DNA of 64,000 bases. Origin: Moanibacter sp965226025. Its GTDB lineage: Bacteria > Verrucomicrobiota > Verrucomicrobiia > Opitutales > UBA2987. The DNA lies in assembly GCA_965226025.1 (NCBI GenBank), contig CBDDCD010000002.1:2294001-2358000 (forward strand), in the 5' to 3' direction. Positions 53,706 to 61,819 of the stretch are shown one piece after another (the first letter of the stretch is position 1; each line of letters opens with the position of its first letter). The notes beneath the pieces were generated by a model. It made no database searches. It saw only the letters and a list, made by a program, of their open reading frames with translations, and was not told the DNA's origin. The translations under genes were made by a program, and so were the position numbers.

Positions 53706-54210
53706 AAGTAGCCGATTGATGAGGATCGGCACCGGCTTTTCGAATCCCGCCAGTACCTCCATAAGCTGATCACCTTTAATGGACCAGTCAGCGGCCGTCA
53801 TGCCGGCTCTAAGGGTAACGCCGAGCTCTCCTACACTTACTTTCTCAATGCGGCTTCCAAACGTCTTAATCGTGTTCGAAAATACGTTGGTGGTCTTCTT
53901 CCACACCGGGTCGAATTCCCGGGTTGCTACACTCAGCTCTACGATCGCATCCGCGGCATCAAACGCCTTCTCGAGATCCACGAAGATGCAGATGTTTTCG
54001 TTTTCTTCTACCAGCCTGCGTTTTAGTTCCCTCATAAGACTGGTTTTTCCCATCCGGCGCTGGGCCACCAGCAGGATGTTGGCCCCATCCTTTATCCGTT
54101 CCGTCAGGAGCGCCAGATCCTCCACCCGGTCCCAGAATTGATCGCCTTCCACCCAGTTTCCATGAGCCTGTTTTAGCTTCTTCATCACAAAATTGGCCGC
54201 TTTGAATTCG

Positions 54211-54325
54211 CCAACAAATCTGTTGCCAACAAAATTGTTGGTGTAAATTACGTCGCCTTTCGGCGTTGTCAAGCTTTACCAACAATTTTGTTGGTATTAG
54301 TTCGAAAATCGCAGATTTTCGAACT
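54211..54325. promoter_or_regulatory. Palindromic operator-like sites upstream of the disrupted ATPase gene
   Basis: CCAACAAAATTGTTGG at 54226-54241 and its complement CCAACAATTTTGTTGG at 54279-54294 are both near-perfect palindromes, 37 bp apart, plus a weaker CCAACAAATCTGTTG at 54211. They sit 26 to 110 bases upstream of the ATG at 54185, suiting dimer-binding operators of an (auto)regulator. A separate hairpin (54299-54310 / 54314-54325, exact 12-bp arms) lies at the 3' end of the SDR gene. Confidence 0.5.
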
Positions 54326-55115
54326 AGGCCCAAGCACCCAGCGCCATCATACCGCCATCGACGCAGATGTATTCACCGGTCATAAATGAGGCTTTTTCGC
54401 TGGCCAGGAATACGGCGACATTGCCGATTTCGATGGGTTGGCCGATGCGGTTCAGCGGGTGGGCTTTGCCCCAGATGCTTTTCATCTCTTCCAGACTCTT
54501 ACCCGTCCCTTCGGCGGCCTCTTGAACAAGGGGCGTTTCGATGGTACCGGGATTGATGGCCAGGACGCGTATGTGGTCCTCGGCGTATTCGAGTGCGAGC
54601 TGCCGCGTCAGCGAGAGGATTCCGCCCTTGCTTGCCGCATAGGCCGAGACCCCTTTCATTGACTGAAGACCCTGCACGCTGGCGGTGTTGACGATGACTC
54701 CGCCGCCGCGCTTCTTCATTTCGGGAATACACAGACGCGTCATGAGGAAGAAGCTCTTGAGGTTCACATCGATGATGCGGTCCCAAGCCTCAACCGGTAA
54801 CTCATGTGCGGGAAGGTAAGAGTCGTGTGGTTGGATCCCTACGTTGTTGCAAAGAACGTCGACCCCGCCCCAGTCCGTGACGGCTCGCTCGACGACGGCC
54901 TGACAGCCATCGTTGATCGAAACGTCGGCTTTTTCGAAGGCGATTTCACCTGCGCCGGCGGCCTCTTTGTCCCCCGCCAGGGCAGCTCCGGTCTCCTCGT
55001 TGACGTCGGCACAGAGGACGCGAGCCCCTTCGCTTGCAAATGCCTCGCAGATTCCACGCCCCACGCCTTGAGCGCCACCGGTAACGATCACCACTTTCTT
55101 TTCGAACTCACTCAT
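54324..55115 (-). CDS. Short-chain dehydrogenase/reductase
   Basis: 263-residue classical SDR. Cofactor motif VIVTGGAQGVGRGIC at the N-terminus, CADVN suggesting NAD preference, NNVGIQ, and the catalytic Ser 146 / Tyr 159 / Lys 163 in NTASVQG and YAASKGG. PGTIETPLV and YICVDGGMM close the fold. It precedes the amidohydrolase gene in the same direction. Reduction of malonic or methylmalonic semialdehyde is conceivable from context, but not shown by sequence. Confidence 0.9.
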   Translation of the reverse strand: MSEFEKKVVIVTGGAQGVGRGICEAFASEGARVLCADVNEETGAALAGDKEAAGAGEIAFEKADVSINDGCQAVVERAVTDWGGVDVLCNNVGIQPHDSYLPAHELPVEAWDRIIDVNLKSFFLMTRLCIPEMKKRGGGVIVNTASVQGLQSMKGVSAYAASKGGILSLTRQLALEYAEDHIRVLAINPGTIETPLVQEAAEGTGKSLEEMKSIWGKAHPLNRIGQPIEIGNVAVFLASEKASFMTGEYICVDGGMMALGAWA

Positions 55116-55181
55116 GCCGACCGATTCAATAGATCACCGTAAGCACGTCAATCGTGACATGCCGGCGATTCCTCATTCGAG

Positions 55182-56051
55182 TTACGGTGCGGTAATAGCC
55201 CCGTAAGTCTCCGGACGGCGATCGCGGTAGAACTGCCAGGTGTTGCGCACCTCACGAATGAGGTCAAGATCGAGATCGGCGGTGATGAGTTCGTCTCTGT
55301 CGCGGCTGCCTTGGGCAACGATTTGACCGCGTGGATCGCAGAAATAGGACTGTCCGTAAAACTCACCCATCTCCCACGGTTTTTCGTAACCGACCCGGTT
55401 GATTGCGCCCACAAAGTAACCATTGGCGCAAGCGTGAGCGGGTTGTTCGAGCTTCCAAAGGTGTTCGCTGAGCCCGGCAACCGTGGCGGAGGGGTTGAAG
55501 ACGATTTCGTCACCGTTGAGACCGAGGCAGCGGGCACCGTCCGGAAAATGGCGGTCGTAGCAAATATAGACACCGATCTTTCCGACCGCCGTTTCAAATA
55601 CTGGGTAACCTAGATTCCCTGGCTTGAAGTAGAACTTCTCCCAGAAACCCGGCGCCACATGAGGAATGTGATTCTTTCGATATTTACCCAAATAAGCACC
55701 GTCGGCATCGATGACAGAGGCGGTATTGAAGTAGACTCCGGTTTGCTCCTCTTCGTAAATCGGGACGATGAGTACCATCCCGAGTCGCTTGGCCGTCTCG
55801 ATCATGAGCTGGGTAGTGGGCCCTTCAGGGATTCTCTCCGTGGCGGCGTACCACTTCGTTTCCTGTTCGCAGCAGAAGTAGGGCCCGTAGAAGAGCTCCT
55901 GGAGGCAGGCAACTTGACAACCCTGCTCTTTGGCTGCTTCGAGATACTCGAGGCTTTTTCCGATCATGGCCCGTTTGATCTCCTCGATCGGGGCCGACCC
56001 TTCGTGAGTCGACGACATCTGGATAAGGCCTCCTCTTATGATACGTGGCAT
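55182..56051 (-). CDS. Beta-ureidopropionase-like carbamoyl amidohydrolase (nitrilase superfamily)
   Basis: Hydrolyses N-carbamoyl-beta-amino acids to the amino acid, CO2 and ammonia. 289 residues. The Glu-Lys-Cys triad is visible: Glu 52 in CLQELFYGPYF, Lys 126 in GKYRKNHIPH and Cys 164 in VYICYDRHFPDG. HVAPGFWEKFYFKPGN matches the N-carbamoyl-beta-alanine/N-carbamoylputrescine amidase branch. The neighbouring dihydropyrimidinase favours the pyrimidine-degradation role. Divergent from mmsA; the 132-bp gap should hold both promoters. Confidence 0.88.
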   Translation of the reverse strand: MPRIIRGGLIQMSSTHEGSAPIEEIKRAMIGKSLEYLEAAKEQGCQVACLQELFYGPYFCCEQETKWYAATERIPEGPTTQLMIETAKRLGMVLIVPIYEEEQTGVYFNTASVIDADGAYLGKYRKNHIPHVAPGFWEKFYFKPGNLGYPVFETAVGKIGVYICYDRHFPDGARCLGLNGDEIVFNPSATVAGLSEHLWKLEQPAHACANGYFVGAINRVGYEKPWEMGEFYGQSYFCDPRGQIVAQGSRDRDELITADLDLDLIREVRNTWQFYRDRRPETYGAITAP

Positions 56052-56183
56052 TGGGTTCCTCTCCCCGCTTTCTCTTGCAAATGCACCGCCCTGCTAATAG
56101 GTCTTGGCACGTAACCTCGGCTGGAGTTTTAGATTTGAACCGGCCGTCTCGGAGATCGCAATAAAATTGCAAGTGTCACGACC

Positions 56184-57686
56184 ATGAATGCTGTAGCTGC
56201 GGAGCTTTTGCCCTGCCCCATGTTGATCAATGGAGAGTGGGTTGATTCGAAGGAGATCGACAGAGCGCCGGTTTACAATCCATCGACAGGCGAAGTCATC
56301 TCCGAGGTTCCGTTGGGTGGGAGGGCGGAGATTGATGCGGCGGTGGAGGCCGCCAAGGAAGCCTTTCCACCGTGGAGTCAAACCCCTCCAGTGGATCGGG
56401 CACGCCTCTTCTATAGATACCGTAGTCTTCTGGAAGAGAATTTCGACTCTATCGCCGAACTCATTACGCAGGAAAATGGAAAGACGTTAGGGGAGTCGAG
56501 AGGGGGTCTCTACCGAGGCGTCGAAAATGTCGAGTATGCTTGCGGGATACCTACGTTGATGATGGGGGACACAATCGAAAATCTCGCCGCCGGCATCGAC
56601 TGCGAGACTTTCTTCGAACCTCTAGGAGTGTGCGCCGGCATAACGCCGTTTAACTTCCCTGCCATGGTACCGATGTGGATGTTTCCCCTCGCCCTTGCCT
56701 GCGGGAATACATTCGTTCTCAAACCGAGCGAGAGGGTTCCCCTCTCGGCCGTTAGGATTATCGAACTGCTGGTGGAGGCCGGACTTCCCAAGGGCGTCCT
56801 GAATCTTGTTCATGGCGCCGCCGAAACGGTCGATGCCATTCTCGAACATCCGGGGATCAAGGCGGTATCATTTGTTGGATCGACTCCGGTAGCCAAGTAT
56901 ATCTACCAGACCGGGACCCGACACGGAAAGCGGGTTCAAGCAAATGGAGGCGCCAAGAACTACATCATTGTTATGCCCGACGCCGATATCGAAAAATCGG
57001 TGGAGGGAATCACCGGCGGCGCTTTCGGGTGTGCCGGTGAACGTTGCATGGCCAGTTCCACCGCGGTTTCGGTGGGCGCAGCGGCGATTCGGTTGATACC
57101 GACGTTGGCTGAAGCGACGGAGAGCGTGAAAATCGGACCGACCGATCGAATGCCGCAACCCGAATTAGGACCCGTCATAACAAGCGAACACCGGGACCGA
57201 GTAAACGGTCTCATTTCCAGCGGTGAAGCGGAAGGCGCTAAAATCCTGAGCGACGGTCGCACGGTCAAAGTGCCGGAGGCGCCCAACGGATTTTACGTGG
57301 GAGCGACCTTGATCGACCAGGTTGATCCGGGGATGGCGCTCAACCGCGAAGAAGTGTTCGGGCCGGTCCTGAATGTGATGCGGGCGGATAACCTCGAAGC
57401 AGCCTTAGAGATAGCCAATCAATCTCCATTTGGCAACGGTACCGCGATCTACACAGAATCCGGAAAAGTAGCCAGGGAGTTCAAGCACCGGGTGAAGACG
57501 GGAATGGTTGGTATCAACGTGGCGGTTCCTGCTTCTATGGCGATGTTTCCCTTCGCGGGATGGAATGCTTCTTTTTTCGGGGACCTGCATGTTCAGGGTA
57601 AAGAGGGAGTGGCTTTCTATACCCAGCAGAAAGTGATTACCTCCCGCTGGTTCGCGGAAGGGGAGGGAGACGTTTGGAGGAAGTAG
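56184..57686 (+). CDS. mmsA: Methylmalonate-semialdehyde dehydrogenase (CoA-acylating)
   Basis: Converts methylmalonate or malonate semialdehyde with CoA and NAD to propionyl- or acetyl-CoA. 500 residues, ALDH fold. MmsA-specific stretches: ACGIPTLMMGDTIENLAAG, GVCAGITPFNFPAMVPMWM, the VSFVGSTPVAKYIY loop, QANGGAKNYIIVMPDAD (Asn in place of the general-base Glu, as in CoA-acylating members), and FGCAGERCMASS with the nucleophilic Cys. ATG start at 56184. Same strand and just upstream of dihydropyrimidinase. Confidence 0.95.
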   Translation: MNAVAAELLPCPMLINGEWVDSKEIDRAPVYNPSTGEVISEVPLGGRAEIDAAVEAAKEAFPPWSQTPPVDRARLFYRYRSLLEENFDSIAELITQENGKTLGESRGGLYRGVENVEYACGIPTLMMGDTIENLAAGIDCETFFEPLGVCAGITPFNFPAMVPMWMFPLALACGNTFVLKPSERVPLSAVRIIELLVEAGLPKGVLNLVHGAAETVDAILEHPGIKAVSFVGSTPVAKYIYQTGTRHGKRVQANGGAKNYIIVMPDADIEKSVEGITGGAFGCAGERCMASSTAVSVGAAAIRLIPTLAEATESVKIGPTDRMPQPELGPVITSEHRDRVNGLISSGEAEGAKILSDGRTVKVPEAPNGFYVGATLIDQVDPGMALNREEVFGPVLNVMRADNLEAALEIANQSPFGNGTAIYTESGKVAREFKHRVKTGMVGINVAVPASMAMFPFAGWNASFFGDLHVQGKEGVAFYTQQKVITSRWFAEGEGDVWRK

Positions 57687-57941
57687 GAGGCCCGGTTCCA
57701 GTGCTGTGGAGGTAACGATTCACGACACTGGATCTTGTCCTACATGACACCCGGATGCCGCTTCTGATTCGCAACGGAGAGATCATCACCGCGAGTGAGC
57801 GGTATGTAGCGGACCTCTACTGCGATGGCGGTAAGATCGAACGCATTGGAACCGGACTTGAGGCGCCTCCCGATGCCCGGGTTATTGATGCAGGTGGCCG
57901 CAAGGTCTTCCCTGGGTTTATCGATCCGCACGTCCATATCT

Positions 57942-59760
57942 AGAGGCTGTCCCAAATCCGAGAGGATTTGGGTGGAAGCCTGATACCGATATCAATCTTC
58001 GTCACGTTATGTAGACCACGACATGCCTTCCGTCCTCGGTAGCTTACCTTTTATCCGTTATGCACCTTTCCAGCACCCTTCCTCTCGCTTTGAGTCGATA
58101 GTTCTCCCAAGGAAGCGCCTCTGACTCGATTCTTGGATCCCTATGCCGCCTGCGTTGCCTCTTTCTCATGTTCTTGCGCAAGTCTCTGCGCGATTTTCCA
58201 TAGATTGTGGGACAGAACCGACCAGGCCACGCTAAGGTTACGGTTGTCAAAGCCTTTGCTGCGTATCTTGCCCCCGTGCCATCGGTTCTTGAGCACTCCG
58301 ATCCGGCCTTCGGTGCTCCCTCGTCGTCGCTGCAACCGGACAAAGCGCGGCTCCTCCATCCGCTCCTTGAGCTCTTGTGGATTGCGGGGCGTAAGGGCGT
58401 CAAAAATCCCCTCTGCCTGGAGCCGCTTGCTGGCCGCCTTCGAGGCATAGCCCCGATCCCCACTGATCGCTTCGATCTTCTCCTCTAAAGCGAAGCCCTT
58501 TTGCCTCTCCAGACTTTCCCAAAGCTGCTTCAATTCGCTCGGGGCCTGCCCCCCATACAGTTTCCAGTCCAACAGATATCCCTCTGCGCTCTCGCATAAA
58601 TAAAGGGTGTTGCCAAACTCCACCTCCCGATCTGCCTTGCCTCGCACGATGACGTCAATCTCAGGTTCGTAGGCGCTCAGGATCTTCTCCTCATTCTTCA
58701 CCTGCCGCCCCCCTATGATCCGTTCGTGCGCCTGTTTCATGACCTGCGGTATCTGCTCTAACATACCATCCATTCGCTCGATGATTCGGCTCGCCTTCTT
58801 CTCGGTGTAATCGCTTTGCATCCACATAGCTTCCAATAAGTCACGGTGGCGAAGGGCATGGCCCTCAATCTTCTTGAGCAATAGCTTCATCCGCCGCAGG
58901 ATCCCTTTACGCGCTTTGCCCGCCTCCCGGCGCCGACGCGCATGCGTCATCTCCAGGCACCGTTTGTTCATCTCCCGAGCCAATCCCTTTGCTCCCTGGG
59001 GCATGCGCTGTTTCATTCCCGCCTGCCGGATCAGACTGATCGCCTTGAGCAGCGTTGCTCCCACATCCTTGAGCAAGACCCAGTCCACGGGCCAGTGGAT
59101 GTTCGCTTCCAGGCAAGTGGCGTCGATCAGGCATTCCCTCGTATCGATCGGCTTCTCTAATCCTGCCTCACCACAATGTTCAGCATTGCCCACCACCTCG
59201 GTCATCCTTGCATGCAGCTGTCTCAGATACGCTTCGTCGAAGAATTTCGAATCCCGTTCCAGACTGCTCTTCGATATTTTCCGGATCCCGTCTACCTCAC
59301 GCACCCGGCAAAAATTAGCCAGAAGCTCACTGCGTCCCAACTCCTGCGACAGACAACGAAAGGATATCCCTCCGAGTAAATGACGCACCACCTCCACCCG
59401 CAGCGCTTTTATCGCTCTTAGAGCGCGTCGCTCCCGATCCTTCCCTCCCGCTTCATCCCATCCTTCCAAGGCTTTTACGATCGCCTCCCTTTCCAGCGAG
59501 GAGTCGATCAAAACCCGGTCAATCCGCTCCATTGTTTCCAGAAACACGGTGTAGTCTTTGCATCGAATGACTGGAGTTAGGGCTGGACGCAGGAAGCTTT
59601 GTACGGCAATATTTTTCATGAGAAGGGCGTGCTTTGTATTTGACTAACGCAAGCATAAGCGCCCTTTTTCGCCGGATCGAGCTTTTTGCAGCTCTATCCG
59701 GCCTTTTTTTTGCCCATAACTCATTAAAAATCAATTGTTTCCACCACTGGGACGGGCTCT
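57942..59760 (-). mobile_element. 1819-bp DDE insertion sequence, copy 3
   Basis: Same ends as copies 1 and 2. Flanked by ATCT at 57938-57941 and 59761-59764. Inserted antisense to hydA. Confidence 0.95.
58141..59619 (-). CDS. DDE transposase (ISNCY-like), copy 3
   Basis: 492 residues, protein identical to copy 2. Intact catalytic blocks; reads against the interrupted hydA gene. Confidence 0.93.
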   Translation of the reverse strand: MKNIAVQSFLRPALTPVIRCKDYTVFLETMERIDRVLIDSSLEREAIVKALEGWDEAGGKDRERRALRAIKALRVEVVRHLLGGISFRCLSQELGRSELLANFCRVREVDGIRKISKSSLERDSKFFDEAYLRQLHARMTEVVGNAEHCGEAGLEKPIDTRECLIDATCLEANIHWPVDWVLLKDVGATLLKAISLIRQAGMKQRMPQGAKGLAREMNKRCLEMTHARRRREAGKARKGILRRMKLLLKKIEGHALRHRDLLEAMWMQSDYTEKKASRIIERMDGMLEQIPQVMKQAHERIIGGRQVKNEEKILSAYEPEIDVIVRGKADREVEFGNTLYLCESAEGYLLDWKLYGGQAPSELKQLWESLERQKGFALEEKIEAISGDRGYASKAASKRLQAEGIFDALTPRNPQELKERMEEPRFVRLQRRRGSTEGRIGVLKNRWHGGKIRSKGFDNRNLSVAWSVLSHNLWKIAQRLAQEHEKEATQAA

Positions 59761-61125
59761 ATCTACCTCCCATTCATGGGAACCTTCGCCAAAGACACCC
59801 ATGCTACCGGAAGTCAGGCCGCTCTTTTCGGTGGAACCACAACGTTTATCGAAATGTGTGTTCCGGCCAGGACTGAGGAGCCTCTCGAAGCGTTGGCCAC
59901 TTGGAACGAAAAAGCCAACGGCGTCTGCTCATGTGACTGGAGCTACCACCTCGGTGTTACGCGTTGGGACGAATCGATCGAAAAGCAGCTGGAAGAAGCA
60001 ATTGGCAAAGGGATCGCTTCCATTAAGATCTTCCTCGCCTATAAAGACACGTTCGGAATCACCGATGACGAACTCTACCAGACTCTCAAGTTTGCCAAGA
60101 AACATGGTGTGATCACGACTGCCCACTGCGAGAATCCAACCGCAGTCGAAGAGCGGCAGAAGGAGTTCATGTCGGAGGGAAAAACCGGAACCGAGTGGCA
60201 TGAACGGAGTCGGCCGGTTGGAGTGGAAGCACACGGAGTCCATCACTTATGCACTTTCGCCGAACTCCATAAGGCACACATCTATATCGTGCATACGAGC
60301 TGCGACCCCGCCCTGCGTGTCGCCGAATCCTTTAAGTATCGAGGCGGTAGGATCTGGGTTGAGACCGTGATCCCCTATTTGATGTTGGACAGCTCCCACG
60401 CTGAGCTGCCCGACTTTGAAGGAGCAAAGTACGTGATGTCACCTCCGCTGAGGGAAAAGAAGCACCAGGATTTTCTCTGGAGCGCTATTGCCAGCGGACT
60501 CATCAGCACGGTCGGCACTGACCACGCTCCCTTCGACATTGATGGCCAGAAACCAATGGGGCGTGAAGACTTCACGAAGATTCCCAATGGGATTCCATCC
60601 TTGGAGGAAAGGGTAAAACTGCTCTATACCTACGGCGTCCGGCGCGGCCGTCTCGATCTCCATCAGTTCGTCGATGTCGCCAGTACGCAGGCGGCGAAAA
60701 TCTTCGGCCTCTTTCCCAGGAAGGGAACCATTCAAATTGGAAGCGATGCCGATTTGGTAATCTACGACGAAGATTACCGTGGTAAGATCTCCGCTCGGAC
60801 CCACCATATGAATGTGGATTACAGCGGATTCGAAGGATTCGACGTCGAGGGTCGCCCCGATATTGTAACGGTTCGAGGTCAAATCATGATAGAGGATGGT
60901 GAATTCGTAGGGGAGGCCGGGAGTGGTCGGTTCATCGAGAGAGAGCCGACCCATTTTTAGGTCTTACTTTTCTAATGTCCTTGACCGACGACTGAGAATG
61001 CTCAATGGCAATAAGGACGATCATTTTACTTGCGGCACTAGTGAAAACCTGATCGCCATTCGGGCACCTTGGAGGAGATTCGCTTTCCCGATCTTGCGAA
61101 ATAGCTGATACTTTGTTCTAGCCCG

Positions 61126-61632
61126 ATGCTCAAGACCCGGAAGAAACAACCCTGGTACGCCAATGGCCTTCAATTTCGGTGTACCATGTGCGGGAATTGC
61201 TGCAGCGGACCGGGAGGCGAAATTCGCGTCAGTCCCGGAGAATGCCGCCGGCTTGCGAAATCGCTGGGACTTTCCAGGAACGAGTTCAAGGAGTCTTATA
61301 CCGAGGTCGCTCAGGATGGAGGTGGAATAGTGCTGAAAATGAAGCCGACTCCCGGTGTGAAAAAAAGTGAGGATTGCATTTTTCTCGATCGGAAGAGTAT
61401 TCCGGGAAGGGCGGTATGCACAGTTCATGAGTCGAAACCTCGACAGTGTGTATCCTGGCCCTTTTGGCCCGCCTCACTGCACTCTGCCGAATCCTGGAAG
61501 GCGGCCGGTGAGATCTGCCCTGGTGTCCGCGTCGGTGGACCTGTCTACACTCCGAAGAAGATCGATCAAATTCGTGATTCAATGAAAGGGCTTGAAAAGA
61601 GCATCGGACCGTTTGAACAGGGTTGGACCTAG
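61126..61632 (+). CDS. YkgJ-family cysteine-cluster protein
   Basis: 168 residues with the Fe/Zn-chelating Cys motif FRCTMCGNCCSGPGG (CxxCxxCC), then EDCIFLD, CTVHESKPRQCVSWPFWP and EICPGVR giving further Cys ligands. Family members are small cytoplasmic proteins thought to bind zinc or iron; the role is not established. Ends with a TAG that opens repeat h. Confidence 0.85.
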   Translation: MLKTRKKQPWYANGLQFRCTMCGNCCSGPGGEIRVSPGECRRLAKSLGLSRNEFKESYTEVAQDGGGIVLKMKPTPGVKKSEDCIFLDRKSIPGRAVCTVHESKPRQCVSWPFWPASLHSAESWKAAGEICPGVRVGGPVYTPKKIDQIRDSMKGLEKSIGPFEQGWT

Positions 61633-61728
61633 GAATCTGTAGGACTCTGAATATCGCAACATCGCGGAGGTTCGGATTCAACGGTGAAGGGTGCAATCTA
61701 GACCAAGTCCATGCCGACAGATTCCTAG
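61629..61728. repeat. Long-loop inverted-repeat element, copy h
   Basis: Arms CTAGGAATCTGTAGG and GCCGACAGATTCCTAG, 100 bp, directly after the YkgJ-like gene. Nothing else recognised in 61729-61819. Confidence 0.75.
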
Positions 61729-61819
61729 CCCGCTTTTCTCATAGACTTCCGCACCATCCGCTCGTGGCAGAATCTACCCCTCACCGCGCCGATGCGCTGT
61801 CACTTCGATAAGCGGGCTA

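Larger units (their letters stand above)
51130..54185 (-). pseudogene. AAA/archaeal-type ATPase gene, interrupted by IS copy 2
   Basis: The two parts are 54185-53706 and 51886-51130. Removing the 1819-bp IS and one AAGT rejoins the frame through LINRLLKGTDGKLTHEGRD, giving 410 residues from ATG 54185. Walker A is LVAQRRMGKTSLMREL (~41-49) and Walker B ICIFVDLEKAFDAAD. A helical lid with VQILLAGSIGLEPILRQ follows, and the C-terminal winged-helix-like part ends in GYLQPTADGYKFVSNLVRDW. Family: archaeal ATPase/novel STAND (COG1672-like). Two palindromic 16-mers lie upstream. In the present state only truncated halves could be made. Confidence 0.85.
57755..60960 (+). pseudogene. hydA: Dihydropyrimidinase/hydantoinase gene, interrupted by IS copy 3
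   Basis: The 5' part is 57755-57941 and the 3' part 59765-60960. Deleting the IS and one ATCT joins them in frame (FIDPHVHIYLPFMGTFAKD), giving 460 residues, the normal length. Metal ligands: DPHVHI, the carbamylated Lys in SIKIFLAYK, TTAHCEN, YIVHTSCDPA and STVGTDHAPF. Enzyme of the reductive pyrimidine pathway, opening dihydrouracil/dihydrothymine. The clean duplication and flawless flanking frame mean the insertion is recent. Confidence 0.93.
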
